64,000 nucleotides of DNA from Vibrio cyclitrophicus. GTDB taxonomy: Bacteria > Pseudomonadota > Gammaproteobacteria > Enterobacterales > Vibrionaceae. The stretch is from positions 2,542,001-2,606,000 of the forward strand of contig CP065366.1 of the NCBI GenBank assembly GCA_023206055.1, written 5' to 3'. A model generated the notes under the pieces. It did no database searches. It saw only the letters and a list, made by a program, of their open reading frames with translations, and was not told where the DNA came from. Shown piece by piece: positions 8,523 to 18,544 of this stretch. How positions within the stretch are numbered: position 1 is the first letter of the stretch; every line of letters begins with the position of its first letter. The position numbers and the translations under genes are program-made.

Positions 8523-11075
8523 ATGATCTCTTTAATTGAACAAATTCGCACGGGCTCTATTTGGAACTTCCCGGGCGGCGTGCACCCTGCTGAAAACAAG
8601 AAACAGTCCAATACCACTGACATCGTTCATTCAAGGCTTCCTGAGGAAATCGTTCTTCCTGTGAAGCAACACATCGGTAAGCCAGGTAACTTATTGGTTG
8701 CTGCGGGTGACACCGTACTAAAAGGCCAACAACTGACAGCCTTGGACACAGGTTTTACCTTGCCAGTACACGCACCAACATCGGGTGTGATTACCGCTAT
8801 TGAACCAAGAACCACGGCTCACCCTTCGGGCTTAAGCGAACTCAGTGTCGTCATTAAACCTGATGGCTTAGACACTTGGATTGAAAAACACCCAGTTGAA
8901 GACTTTTCAACAAAGACCTCTGACGAACTGCTTGATGTGATTCGCCAAGCCGGTATCTCAGGTATGGGCGGTGCAGGCTTCCCTACCGCGAAAAAGCTTC
9001 AGTCAGGACTTGGTCGTACTGACATTTTGATCGTCAACGCTGCTGAGTGTGAACCTTACATCACCTCTGATGACAAGTTGCTTCAAGAACATGCCGAAGA
9101 AGTATTAAAAGGCATCGAAGTGGTTGAACACATCCTTCAACCAAAACTGACCGTGATTGGTATTGAAGACAACAAGCCAGACGCGATAAAAGCACTTGAG
9201 ATTGCCGCAAAAGACAAAGACATCGTTATTCGTGTTATCCCAACCAAATACCCTTCAGGTGGTGAGAAACAGCTGATTAAGATCCTCACCAATAAAGAGG
9301 TTCCTGCTGGCGGCATCCCTGCTGACATCGGTGTTTTGGTTCAGAACGTTGGCTCTCTCTACTCGATTAAGAGAGCAGTAATCGACGGTGAACCTGTCGT
9401 TAACCGCGTTGTGACTTTAACCGGTAAGACCTTTAAACAACCTCGTAATGTTTGGGCGCTATTAGGCACGCCAGTACATGAGTTGCTTGAAGAGTTTGGC
9501 TACAAAGCCGATAAAAAGCTGCCGCGTTTGATTTTGGGCGGCCCTATGATGGGCTTCACCTTGCCACATGCCAATGTGCCAATCACTAAAACGTCGAACT
9601 GTATTTTAGCGCCAACGCGTCGTGAGATTTCTCCAAGCACTTACGAAATGGAATGTATTCGATGCAGTGCTTGTGCCGAAGCTTGCCCTGCCTCTCTACT
9701 TCCTCAACAGCTGCAATGGCACGCGAAAGCCAATGAACTGGACAAGTGCGAAGAGCTAAATATTAAAGACTGTATTGAATGTGGTGCTTGTGCGTTTGTG
9801 TGCCCAAGTGAAATTCCTCTTGTTCAGTACTATCGCCAAGCGAAAGCCGAAATCAAAACAAGAAAAGACGAAGCAACGGCCGCAGAGCGCGCCAAGGTTC
9901 GTTTCGAAGAGAAAAACGCTCGTATGGAGCGTGACAAAGCAGAACGCGAAAACCGCTTCAAGAAAGCCGCGGATAACCGTCGTAAAGACATGAAAGCGGC
10001 AGACGGTGACGATGCAATTGCTGCTGCGATTGCTCGTGTTAAAGCACAAAAAGCCGCTGCTGATCAGGCTTCAAGTGAAGAGCCAGCAGTGAAGCCTGCG
10101 GTTGCAGCTGCGATTGCTAAAGCAAAAGCGAAACAAGCTGCGGCTCAGAAAGCAGACAGTGCTGAACCAGACAACTCTGAAATGTCGAAACTACGTGAAG
10201 AACGTAAACGACAAGCTCGAGAACGCAAGGCACAACAAGCTGCTGCTGCTGACACTCCAACTGAAAGCTCTGGTGATGGCAAGAAAGATGCTGTTGCTGC
10301 CGCAATAGCTCGTGCTAAAGCCAAGAAAGCACAGCAAACAGAATCAGCTTCTGAAGCTCCGGTTGAAAAATCAGGTGACGCTAAGAAAGATGCAGTTGCT
10401 GCTGCAATAGCTCGTGCTAAAGCGAAGAAAGCACAACAAGCGGAATCAGCTTCTGATACTCCAGCTGAAAGCTCTGGCGACGCTAAGAAAGATGCCGTTG
10501 CTGCAGCTATCGCTCGCGCCAAAGCCAAGAAAGCACAACAAACAGAGTCAGCTTCTGATGCTCCGACTGAAAGTACTGGCGATGCCAAGAAAGATGCTGT
10601 CGCTGCGGCCATTGCTCGCGCTAAAGCAAAGAAAGCACAACAAACAGAGTCAGCTTCTGAAGCTTCAGCTGAAAGTAGTGGCGACGCTAAGAAAGATGCG
10701 GTTGCTGCGGCCATTGCACGCGCTAAAACGAAGAAAGTTCAGCAAGCGAAACAGACTGAGACAGCAGAAACGCCTGAACCAGTGATCGAAGTAGTAGCTG
10801 ATGCTCAACCAGAAGCTGTCGATCCTAAGAAAGCCGCAGTTGCTGCCGCTATTGCACGCGCTAAAGCGAAGAAAGCTAAGCAGGTCGAAGCTGAAGAAAT
10901 CGCTCCCGAAGCCGTGGCTGAGCCATTAATTGAAAAAGAGACTGTGGTTGAATCTGAGGCTCAATCAGAACCCGTCGATCCTAAGAAAGCAGCCGTTGCT
11001 GCCGCAATTGCTCGCGCTAAAGCAAGAAAAGCGCAGCAAGAGCAAGATAAAAAGAACAATGAGGAGAAAGAGTAG
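8523..11075 (+). CDS. rnfC: Rnf complex NADH-binding subunit RnfC, with long repeat tail
   Basis: 850 residues from ATG 8523 (MISLIEQIRTGSIWNFPGG). An upstream in-frame start at 8487 would add 12 unconserved residues overlapping rnfB. Order: barrel-sandwich N-terminus; NADH/FMN-binding region with GMGGAGFPTAKKL and NAAECEPYITSDD; SLBB region; two [4Fe-4S] motifs, CIRCSACAEACP and CIECGACAFVCP, around residues 380-430. From about residue 465 the protein becomes charged and then a run of DAVAAAIARAKAKKAQQ repeats to the end. RnfC handles NAD(H) for the complex. Long alanine/lysine tails are seen on other gammaproteobacterial RnfC proteins but vary widely in length. Confidence 0.95.
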   Translation: MISLIEQIRTGSIWNFPGGVHPAENKKQSNTTDIVHSRLPEEIVLPVKQHIGKPGNLLVAAGDTVLKGQQLTALDTGFTLPVHAPTSGVITAIEPRTTAHPSGLSELSVVIKPDGLDTWIEKHPVEDFSTKTSDELLDVIRQAGISGMGGAGFPTAKKLQSGLGRTDILIVNAAECEPYITSDDKLLQEHAEEVLKGIEVVEHILQPKLTVIGIEDNKPDAIKALEIAAKDKDIVIRVIPTKYPSGGEKQLIKILTNKEVPAGGIPADIGVLVQNVGSLYSIKRAVIDGEPVVNRVVTLTGKTFKQPRNVWALLGTPVHELLEEFGYKADKKLPRLILGGPMMGFTLPHANVPITKTSNCILAPTRREISPSTYEMECIRCSACAEACPASLLPQQLQWHAKANELDKCEELNIKDCIECGACAFVCPSEIPLVQYYRQAKAEIKTRKDEATAAERAKVRFEEKNARMERDKAERENRFKKAADNRRKDMKAADGDDAIAAAIARVKAQKAAADQASSEEPAVKPAVAAAIAKAKAKQAAAQKADSAEPDNSEMSKLREERKRQARERKAQQAAAADTPTESSGDGKKDAVAAAIARAKAKKAQQTESASEAPVEKSGDAKKDAVAAAIARAKAKKAQQAESASDTPAESSGDAKKDAVAAAIARAKAKKAQQTESASDAPTESTGDAKKDAVAAAIARAKAKKAQQTESASEASAESSGDAKKDAVAAAIARAKTKKVQQAKQTETAETPEPVIEVVADAQPEAVDPKKAAVAAAIARAKAKKAKQVEAEEIAPEAVAEPLIEKETVVESEAQSEPVDPKKAAVAAAIARAKARKAQQEQDKKNNEEKE
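10287..10740 (+). repeat. 102-bp tandem repeats in the 3' part of rnfC
   Basis: A 34-codon unit starting DAVAAAIARAKAKKAQQ and ending near SGDAKK recurs about four and a half times at exactly 102-bp spacing (for example 10287 and 10389). Further degenerate AAVAAAIARAKA copies lie on both sides, to about 11040. The copies differ at the DNA level mainly at third positions and in the linker. Confidence 0.9.
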
Positions 11076-12121
11076 TGGCCTTCTTTATCGCCAGCTCACC
11101 GCACGCACACAATCGTAGAAGCACCCCAGATCTAATGAAATGGGTGGCTATTTGTGCATTGCCAGGTCTACTAGCTCAAACCTACTTCTTTGGATGGGGT
11201 ACGCTCATCCAGTTAGTATTTGCTATCGCACTTGCTGTTACCTTTGAAGCAGCCGTAATGCTGCTAAGAAAACGTCCGCCAGTAATGGCGCTACGTGATT
11301 ACAGTGCGGTTGTGACCGCTTGGCTACTCAGTGTCGCTATTCCTCCGCACTCACCGTGGTGGATTCTAGTGATTGGTATGTTCTTCGCTATTATTATCGC
11401 GAAGCACCTATATGGCGGCCTTGGGCAAAACCCATTTAACCCAGCGATGGTGGCTTATGTTGTTTTGCTGATCTCATTCCCAGTTCAAATGACCAGTTGG
11501 AATGCACCAGCCAGCTTAACGGCAGAAGCAACAAGCTTTGTTGACTCTTTCTTGATGATCTTTACGGGTTTCAATAATGAAGGTTTGTCTCTTCAACAAG
11601 CACGCCTTGGTATTGATGGCACCACAATGGCAACGCCGCTTGATGCATTCAAAACGGCCTTAACGGCAGGTAACACAGCGTCTGAAGCTCTGTCTCAACC
11701 GCAATTCAGCTGGCTAGCTGGCGTAGGTTGGGAATGGGTGAACCTTGCTTACCTAGTTGGCGGCTTGGTACTTATCAAGCAACGCGTAATTCAATGGCAT
11801 ATTCCTGTGGCGTTCATCGGCAGCCTTGCTCTGTTTAGCCTAGTATTCTTAATCCTAACGCCAGGTGAAACCGCTTCTCCAACGATTCACCTATTGTCTG
11901 GCGCAACCATGCTTGGTGCATTCTTCATTGCAACCGACCCGGTTTCAGCTTCAACGACAGTAAAGGGTCGGCTGGTGTTTGGGGCTCTGATTGGCGCATT
12001 GGTGTTTATTATCCGTAGTTGGGGTGGCTTCCCTGATGGCGTGGCGTTTGCTGTATTGTTAGCCAACATGTGTGTTCCACTGATTGACTACTACACCAAA
12101 CCTCGCACGTACGGTCACTAA
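11075..12121 (+). CDS. rnfD: Rnf complex subunit RnfD
   Basis: 348 residues, polytopic membrane protein. The start is GTG at 11075, overlapping the rnfC stop by one base and preceded by GAGGAGAAAG. The covalent FMN site is the Thr in LLSGATMLGAFF (S-G-A-T motif shared by RnfD and NqrB). RnfD forms part of the ion-translocating membrane core. Confidence 0.96.
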   Translation: MAFFIASSPHAHNRRSTPDLMKWVAICALPGLLAQTYFFGWGTLIQLVFAIALAVTFEAAVMLLRKRPPVMALRDYSAVVTAWLLSVAIPPHSPWWILVIGMFFAIIIAKHLYGGLGQNPFNPAMVAYVVLLISFPVQMTSWNAPASLTAEATSFVDSFLMIFTGFNNEGLSLQQARLGIDGTTMATPLDAFKTALTAGNTASEALSQPQFSWLAGVGWEWVNLAYLVGGLVLIKQRVIQWHIPVAFIGSLALFSLVFLILTPGETASPTIHLLSGATMLGAFFIATDPVSASTTVKGRLVFGALIGALVFIIRSWGGFPDGVAFAVLLANMCVPLIDYYTKPRTYGH

Positions 12122-12133
12122 GGAGCGGATACC

Positions 12134-12763
12134 ATGCTAAATGCTATTAAGAAAAACGGCCTTGTACTCGCGATTTTTGCGTGTGCTTCAACAGGTTTGG
12201 TGGCGGTAACGCACTACCTAACTAAAGATCAGATCAAACAACAAGAACAGGCTCAACTACTGTCTGTTCTTAACCAAGTGATCCCGCACGATCTTCACGA
12301 CAACGAACTGTTTTCGTCTTGTACTTTGGTTCAAGCAGAAGAACTTGGTACTGAGCAAGCGATGCCAGCTTACATCGCTAAACTTAATGGTGAGCCAAGC
12401 GCGATTGCTATCGAAGCGATTGCACCAGACGGCTACAATGGCGCGATTAAAGTCATTGTTGGGATGAAAATCGACGGTACGATTTTAGGTACTCGCGTGC
12501 TTTCACACCAAGAAACTCCGGGCTTGGGTGATAAGATTGACCTACGTGTGAGTGATTGGATTCTTTCGTTTGCAGGTAAGCAAGTGACGGATTCTAATCT
12601 AGACCGTTGGAAGGTTCGTAAAGACGGTGGTGACTTCGACCAGTTTACTGGCGCAACCATTACGCCAAGAGCGGTCGTTAAGTCGGTTAAACAAGCGGTT
12701 CAGTACGTTAACCAAAACAACCAAGCATTGCTTGCTCAACCTCTAAATTGTGGTGGTGAATAA
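12134..12763 (+). CDS. rnfG: Rnf complex subunit RnfG
   Basis: 209 residues. One N-terminal membrane helix precedes a periplasmic FMN-binding domain. The covalent flavin motif is FTGATITPRAVV near residue 175. Upstream is AAGGAGCGGATACC, a good ribosome site. Its stop overlaps the rnfE start (TAATG), indicating translational coupling. Confidence 0.96.
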   Translation: MLNAIKKNGLVLAIFACASTGLVAVTHYLTKDQIKQQEQAQLLSVLNQVIPHDLHDNELFSSCTLVQAEELGTEQAMPAYIAKLNGEPSAIAIEAIAPDGYNGAIKVIVGMKIDGTILGTRVLSHQETPGLGDKIDLRVSDWILSFAGKQVTDSNLDRWKVRKDGGDFDQFTGATITPRAVVKSVKQAVQYVNQNNQALLAQPLNCGGE

Positions 12764-13455
12764 TGAGTGACCATAAAACACTAATTAAAAATGGCATGTG
12801 GGCTAACAACCCAGCCCTAGTACAACTTCTTGGCTTATGTCCTCTGTTGGCTGTGTCTTCAACGGTGACCAACGCACTTGGACTAGGTATTGCTACTCTG
12901 CTTGTATTGGTAGGTTCGAACGTTGCTGTTTCTCTGGTTCGTAACCACGTGCCAAAAGAAGTGCGTATTCCAGTCTTTGTAATGATCATTGCATCACTGG
13001 TAACCTGTGTTCAGCTTCTGATGAATGCTTACGCGTATGGCCTTTACCTATCTTTGGGTATCTTCATCCCACTGATCGTAACCAACTGTATCATCATTGG
13101 CCGAGCTGAAGCCTTCGCTTCTAAAAACGAAGTGCTACCTGCTGCTCAAGATGGTTTCTGGATGGGTCTTGGCATGACATCGGTACTGGTTGTACTGGGT
13201 GCAATGCGTGAGGTTATTGGTAACGGCACTCTGTTTGATGGTGCAGACCTGCTTCTTGGTGATTGGGCTTCTGTGTTACGAATCCAGATATTCCAATTTG
13301 ATAACAGTTTCTTGCTAGCCCTGCTTCCGCCAGGTGCCTTTATTGGTGTTGGTTTCTTGATTGCGTTGAAAAACATCATCGACAACCAAGCAAAATCTAG
13401 ACAGCCTAAACAAGAAAAGCCAGTCATTGAACGCGCTCGCGTTACCAATGCTTAA
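12763..13455 (+). CDS. rnfE: Rnf complex subunit RnfE (RsxE)
   Basis: 230 residues, about six membrane helices, paralogous to RnfA (LVQLLGLCPLLAVS and VTNCIIIGRAEAFA). It is the last rnf gene. nth follows after 183 bp on the same strand, as in many gammaproteobacteria. Confidence 0.96.
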   Translation: MSDHKTLIKNGMWANNPALVQLLGLCPLLAVSSTVTNALGLGIATLLVLVGSNVAVSLVRNHVPKEVRIPVFVMIIASLVTCVQLLMNAYAYGLYLSLGIFIPLIVTNCIIIGRAEAFASKNEVLPAAQDGFWMGLGMTSVLVVLGAMREVIGNGTLFDGADLLLGDWASVLRIQIFQFDNSFLLALLPPGAFIGVGFLIALKNIIDNQAKSRQPKQEKPVIERARVTNA

Positions 13456-13474
13456 TAAGTTACAGTAGCTTAAA

Positions 13475-13505
13475 ACCTGCTGAGTAGCTCAACCGCTCAG
13501 CAGGT
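13475..13505 (+). terminator. Stem-loop between rnfE and nth
   Basis: ACCTGCTGAG (13475-13484) pairs perfectly with CTCAGCAGGT (13496-13505) across an 11-base loop. There is no T run, so it is more likely an mRNA-stabilising or partial attenuation hairpin than a full terminator. Confidence 0.4.
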
Positions 13506-13638
13506 AATTAGATTGACCAAGTACACATAATAATGACGCTCATAAGAGCGCGTAACCGATGATAAAGCCTGAGCATTGAGAGTTTATTGAATACCCACTC
13601 CGGAGCTCAAGCCCTAACTATTTGAAAGTAATGTCGCT

Positions 13639-14274
13639 ATGAACAATGTAAAACGAGTAGAAATACTTGAGCGTTTAAGAGAAAACAATCCAAAACCAGA
13701 GACTGAGCTTAACTGGAACAGCCCTTTCGAGTTGCTGATCGCGGTACTTTTATCAGCACAGGCAACCGATGTCAGTGTCAACAAAGCAACGGATAAGCTT
13801 TACCCAGTGGCCAATACTCCACAAGCCATTTTCGACCTAGGTGTTGACGGCTTGAAAGAGTACATCAAGACAATCGGCCTATTTAATTCAAAAGCAGAAA
13901 ATACGATTAAAACGTGTCGAATGCTGCTTGACCTACACAACGGTGAAGTACCGGAAGATCGTGCGGCATTAGAAGCCCTTCCTGGCGTTGGTCGTAAGAC
14001 TGCCAACGTAGTATTGAACACCGCTTTTGGTTGGCCAACCATTGCCGTTGATACTCACATCTACCGTGTATCAAACCGTACTAAGTTAGCAATGGGTAAA
14101 ACGGTCGACGATGTTGAGGCTAAGCTTCTTAAAGTCATTCCAAAAGAATTCAAACTGGATGTCCACCACTGGCTCATTCTTCATGGACGTTACACCTGTG
14201 TCGCGCGTAAACCACGCTGTGGCAGTTGTATCATTGAAGACCTATGTGAGTTCAAAGAGAAGACCGAAGATTAG
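13639..14274 (+). CDS. nth: Endonuclease III
   Basis: 211 residues. DNA glycosylase/AP lyase of base-excision repair that removes oxidised pyrimidines. The helix-hairpin-helix LPGVGRKTANVV contains catalytic Lys120, and Asp138 follows in IAVDTHIYRV. The [4Fe-4S] cluster is held by Cys187, Cys194, Cys197 and Cys203 (C-X6-C-X2-C-X5-C). Its place behind rnfE is conserved among relatives. Confidence 0.97.
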   Translation: MNNVKRVEILERLRENNPKPETELNWNSPFELLIAVLLSAQATDVSVNKATDKLYPVANTPQAIFDLGVDGLKEYIKTIGLFNSKAENTIKTCRMLLDLHNGEVPEDRAALEALPGVGRKTANVVLNTAFGWPTIAVDTHIYRVSNRTKLAMGKTVDDVEAKLLKVIPKEFKLDVHHWLILHGRYTCVARKPRCGSCIIEDLCEFKEKTED

Positions 14275-14304
14275 TCTTTCCGTTCACAACGATTAATCAA
14301 TACG

Positions 14305-14328
14305 GCAGCGCTTAAAGCGCTGCTTTTT
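14305..14328 (+). terminator. nth terminator
   Basis: GCAGCGCT-TAA-AGCGCTGC followed by TTTTT. Confidence 0.85.
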
Positions 14329-14400
14329 ATTATTACTCTCTAGAAGCCGCCTCTATATCAGTTTTCATTTCTAATTCTGCGTTCCCAAGATAATAGGCAT

Positions 14401-14428
14401 AAAAAATCCCGCCTTTTATGGCGGGATT
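14401..14428 (-). terminator. Terminator of the P-type ATPase gene
   Basis: On the minus strand AATCCCGCC pairs with GGCGGGATT and is followed by a six-T run (plus strand 14401-14406), 26 bp past the stop. Confidence 0.85.
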
Positions 14429-14453
14429 CAATTATTTAGCTAAAAAGTCTGTC

Positions 14454-17207
14454 TTAGATAAACTTCACTTTAGTCACTTCCTTGATAGCAGATAGAACAA
14501 ATGTTGGTACTGCTGCAATGAAGATTAACGATATTAAGTGATCAAACTCTAGTGCTTCTGTGCTGAATACCAGCTGGCCGAAACTTGTGTAAACAACGCT
14601 TAAAGACAAGACAGCCGATACTGCCACCGCACCAAGTAGGTAGTGGTTAGTGAACGGATTCTTACGATAAATCGTTGTAAACGTACGTGCATCGAACAAG
14701 CTCCAAAGTTGAGCAAAGATCAGTGTTAAAAACGCAACGGTTTGTGCGTATTGAGCACTGTAACCACCGTCGAGTGCGTAAGAGAATGTCACAAAGCTTA
14801 GACCACCTAATGCGAGACCACGAGTTAGGATACGAGCGCCCAGGCCATTAGAGAAGAAGCCTTGGTCACGTTTACCTGGCTTACGCTCCATGAGATCTTT
14901 CTCTTCTGGCTCAACACCGAGTGCGAGTGCTGGTAGACCATCAGAAACGAGGTTAACCCATAAAATCATTAGTGGAGTTAGCGGAAGTACTACATCTGGT
15001 CCCATGAGTAGGAATGCAAATAGGATTACCGAAACCTCCCCCACGTTCGCTGTAAGTGCTTGGCGGATAAACTTACGTAGGTTATCGAAAATTTGACGAC
15101 CCTGACGTACCGCCTTCACGATAGTACTGAAGTTATCATCCAACAGGATAAGGTCACCTGAGTCTTTCGCAACAGACGTACCTGTAATACCCATTGCAAC
15201 ACCAATGTCTGCACGACGCAGTGCTGGCGCATCGTTCACGCCGTCACCGGTCATAGAGGCAACTTCGTTGTTCTCTTGCTGCGCTTTTACGATACGCAGC
15301 TTGTGCTCTGGAGTAACACGTGCAAATACTGCAACCTGAGAACAGATAGACAACAGCTTCTCGTCATCCATTTGATCAAGCTCAGCACCCGCTACCACTA
15401 GATCATCTTCGCTACGGATGATTCCGATTTCACGAGCAATAGCTGCTGCCGTAACTGCGTGGTCACCGGTAATCATTACCGTACGAACACCAGCGCTATA
15501 ACAGCTATTTACTGCATCACGCACTTCTGGGCGTGGTGGATCCATGATGCCATAGATACCCAGGATACTGACGTCTTTTTCAAGCTCAGGGAAATCTAAC
15601 TCTAGTTCTTCTTCTTTTAATTCACGGAAACCAACGGCAAGTGTACGCAGAGCATCACCACCAAAGGTTTGGATTGCCGCTTCAAAGTCTAAATGAAGAT
15701 CTTGAGACGGTGCAGTATCGAGAGCCAAGTTGCCTGAAACTTCACAGCCAACTGTTGGTACGAAACCACCGTCAATCATGAAGCTGGTTGATTTACCAAG
15801 AACAACATCGGGCGCGCCTTTCAATGCTAGGAAATGCTTACCTTGTGGGTCACGAACGATAACAGAAGCCATCTTACGACCAGAATCGAACGGGAACTTT
15901 TTAACAATTGAGTAGCCACCTGTTGATAGCATTTCATCTTGTTTAAGACCTGCTTTTGCCGCTGCAACAATTAGTGCACCTTCTGTCGGGTTGCCACGAA
16001 CCGTCCATTTACCATCAGCATTTACATATTCAGCATCATTACAAAGTGTTGCAACTACAAGACCTTTCATCATTGCAGGGCTGTTTGTCGCTTCGACATT
16101 GTGACCTTTGGTAATGAATTCACCCTTTGGATCAAAACCTTTACCTGACACATCCCAGTAACGACCAGACACATCGTACGCTTTCATTACCTGCATTTGG
16201 TTTTGTGTCAGCGTACCTGTTTTATCTGAACAGATAACAGTTGTAGAACCTAGCGTTTCGATTGCCGCTAGCTGTTTAGCCAAAGCATTATTCTTAACCA
16301 TCTTAGTCGAGCCCATCGTTAATACGATAGTAACCACCGTTGGCAAACCTTCAGGAATAGCAGCAACCGACAAAGAGATACCTGTTGTTAGGATTTCTAA
16401 CCATGGCATACCGTGGTAAACACCGATAGCACAAACAATAGCAACAACCACAAGAGCAACAACCAATAATGCGAGTGCGATAGTGTCCATACGCTCTTGC
16501 ATTGGTGTTTTCGTCTCTTCCGTTTGGTTCATCATATGAGCGATGTGACCAACTTCAGTTTGCATACCTGTGCTTGTTACAACAGCAAGGCCTGTACCCG
16601 TAGTCACGATTGTTGTCATGAAGCCCATGTTCTTCTGATCGCCAAGACCAAGAGTCTCATCTTCAAGGCGTTCGGACTGCTTATTCACTGGCTCAGATTC
16701 ACCGGTCAGCGCTGCCTCATCGACCGTCAGACGGTTTGACTCAAGAATACGAACATCAGCAGGCAGAATATCGCCAGTATTAATTTTAATGATGTCACCA
16801 GGAACGAGGGTTTTCGCTGGAACACTGATCCATTTACCATCTCGCATCACTTCGGCTTCTGGAGCTGCCATTTCTTTTAGCGCTTCCATTCCTTTCTGAG
16901 CTTTAAACTCCTGCCAGAATGCAATACCAGTGTTAATAAGAATAATCACTGCAATAGCGATAGCATCAATGCTGTGGCCAGTAGACCAAGAAACGATTGC
17001 ACCAACAGCTAGAATAAAAATCAGTGGGTTTTTATATTGATGAATATACAGTTCCCATGCAGACGCAGACTCTTGTGCTGTCAGCTCGTTGGTACCGTGT
17101 TTATCTAAGCGTGCATCCGCTTCAGAATTTGATAAACCTGTAGTTTGATCCGCGTTCAGTTCGTTTAAAACATCTGAACTTTGTTGTGTAAACCATTTAC
17201 TCGTCAT
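14454..17207 (-). CDS. Cation-transporting P-type ATPase, Ca2+ (type IIA) class
   Basis: 917 residues from ATG 17207, which has GGAG 8 bp upstream; the more distal starts lack one. Inner-membrane ATP-driven cation pump. An N-terminal cation ATPase domain is followed by TGES (168-171), the membrane motif VAAIPEGLPTVV (PEGLP is the calcium-pump form, where Na/K pumps have PEGLL), the phosphorylated Asp328 in DKTGTLTQ, and the hinge TGDGVNDAPALR. About ten membrane helices. Calcium export is the likely role by motif; the ion is not proven. It is alone between nth and gloA, so this is a lineage-specific position. Confidence 0.88.
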   Translation of the reverse strand: MTSKWFTQQSSDVLNELNADQTTGLSNSEADARLDKHGTNELTAQESASAWELYIHQYKNPLIFILAVGAIVSWSTGHSIDAIAIAVIILINTGIAFWQEFKAQKGMEALKEMAAPEAEVMRDGKWISVPAKTLVPGDIIKINTGDILPADVRILESNRLTVDEAALTGESEPVNKQSERLEDETLGLGDQKNMGFMTTIVTTGTGLAVVTSTGMQTEVGHIAHMMNQTEETKTPMQERMDTIALALLVVALVVVAIVCAIGVYHGMPWLEILTTGISLSVAAIPEGLPTVVTIVLTMGSTKMVKNNALAKQLAAIETLGSTTVICSDKTGTLTQNQMQVMKAYDVSGRYWDVSGKGFDPKGEFITKGHNVEATNSPAMMKGLVVATLCNDAEYVNADGKWTVRGNPTEGALIVAAAKAGLKQDEMLSTGGYSIVKKFPFDSGRKMASVIVRDPQGKHFLALKGAPDVVLGKSTSFMIDGGFVPTVGCEVSGNLALDTAPSQDLHLDFEAAIQTFGGDALRTLAVGFRELKEEELELDFPELEKDVSILGIYGIMDPPRPEVRDAVNSCYSAGVRTVMITGDHAVTAAAIAREIGIIRSEDDLVVAGAELDQMDDEKLLSICSQVAVFARVTPEHKLRIVKAQQENNEVASMTGDGVNDAPALRRADIGVAMGITGTSVAKDSGDLILLDDNFSTIVKAVRQGRQIFDNLRKFIRQALTANVGEVSVILFAFLLMGPDVVLPLTPLMILWVNLVSDGLPALALGVEPEEKDLMERKPGKRDQGFFSNGLGARILTRGLALGGLSFVTFSYALDGGYSAQYAQTVAFLTLIFAQLWSLFDARTFTTIYRKNPFTNHYLLGAVAVSAVLSLSVVYTSFGQLVFSTEALEFDHLISLIFIAAVPTFVLSAIKEVTKVKFI

Positions 17208-17972
17208 TTGAGTACTCCACATCAATGCCTCACACCGAGGCTAAATGTAATAAAATAATACTTATTCTTATGTGATAAAAAATCGCACAAATCAAAATTG
17301 AATATTTAGTCGATTTAGCGCGTTTGAAAAACTATATAGTAAGGATTCTCTATTTAGCAAAGATCACAAAAAAACACTTGATACACACTTGACAACCACT
17401 TTAAAAACATAAGCACCCAAAACATCAAACATAAAACCAACAATACAAACTCAAATCATTGTTTAATAAAAATAAGTTCAAAAAATGAACACCTCTTATT
17501 ATTTCGTAAAAATCATTGGTTATTGGCGCTTTTTATCGAAAATTCCTTAATTACGAAGTGGGGCATCGGAATAACCTTTCTATAAACAGGGGAATATTGG
17601 CGCAATCATAAATTGATAAAATGGAAAGTTAGATGCTAATTGTAAAAACGAAGGAGGTTCAGTAACAAAATGGAGATACAAATCACAATTCAATAACTAA
17701 GGCTATTCTTGGACCTCACGAAAAAGAGCAACACTCGAACTTACTATTTATGCAAAATTTCGAATTTGGCTCTAGTGATGGACAAATTAAGATGGCCGTC
17801 GACTTTAATTTCTTGTAATACAAATAAGGAGGGGAAATTAGAGAAGGAGAGTAAGACAGATGATGGGAACAAGAAAATATGACCAAACTTATCATCTCTT
17901 TGGTGTTGCTTATGAGCTTGCTCATATATAGTGCTATAAAAGAAACAACTAATAACAAGCTAGGAGCAAATC
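17208..17972. other. Gene-poor AT-rich spacer upstream of gloA
   Basis: About 760 bp rich in A/T runs. It must contain the divergent promoters of the P-type ATPase and gloA. Two tiny frames near its right end (17860-17931, 23 codons; 17879-18016, 45 codons, hydrophobic) are described under findings. A purine-rich GAAGGAGG at 17651-17658 is not followed by a usable frame. Nothing else recognised. Confidence 0.5.
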
Positions 17973-18389
17973 ATGTCAAACGGTCGTATTTTACACACCA
18001 TGCTACGCGTGGGTGATCTAGACAAGTCTATCGAGTTCTACACAAAAGTAATGGGCATGCAGCTATTACGTAAGAACGAAAACAAAGAGTACGAATACAC
18101 ACTGGCTTTCGTTGGCTTTGGCGACGAATCTCAAGGCGCTGTGATTGAACTAACGTACAACTGGGGCACGACTGAATATGACCTTGGCTCTGCTTTTGGT
18201 CACGTTGCTATCGGTGTTGATGACATCTACACAACGTGTGACGCGATTAAAGCAGCAGGTGGTAACGTGACTCGTGAAGCCGGCCCAGTAAAAGGCGGCT
18301 CTACGCACATCGCATTCGTTAAAGATCCTGACGGCTACATGATTGAGCTGATTCAGAACAAACAAGCAAGTGCTGGTCTAGAAGGTTAA
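17973..18389 (+). CDS. gloA: Lactoylglutathione lyase (glyoxalase I)
   Basis: 138 residues. Isomerises the methylglyoxal-glutathione hemithioacetal to S-lactoylglutathione, the first step of methylglyoxal detoxification. The four metal ligands expected for the E. coli-type enzyme (Ni2+) are present: His8, Glu59, His77 and Glu125. The start has a good AGGAG at -10. A strong terminator follows, so it is monocistronic. Confidence 0.96.
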   Translation: MSNGRILHTMLRVGDLDKSIEFYTKVMGMQLLRKNENKEYEYTLAFVGFGDESQGAVIELTYNWGTTEYDLGSAFGHVAIGVDDIYTTCDAIKAAGGNVTREAGPVKGGSTHIAFVKDPDGYMIELIQNKQASAGLEG

Positions 18390-18450
18390 TTCCTAATAAA
18401 CCTCTATGAAGCTTGGCTTTGAAAATAAAAGCCTAAACCAACATCAAAAG

Positions 18451-18479
18451 AAGCGAGCACTATGCTCGCTTCTTTTTTA
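18451..18479 (+). terminator. gloA terminator
   Basis: AAGCGAGCA-CTA-TGCTCGCTT followed by TTTTTT. Confidence 0.85.
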
Positions 18480-18544
18480 TGTTTCCACGCATGAACAATA
18501 TCCTTCACCAATTATTATTAACAATCTCACCAATGAAACTTTAC

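Noticed and set aside
10145..10714. 189-codon antisense frame inside rnfC
   Set aside because: Its AAATASFLASP repeats are just the mirror of the RnfC repeat tract; no start signal.
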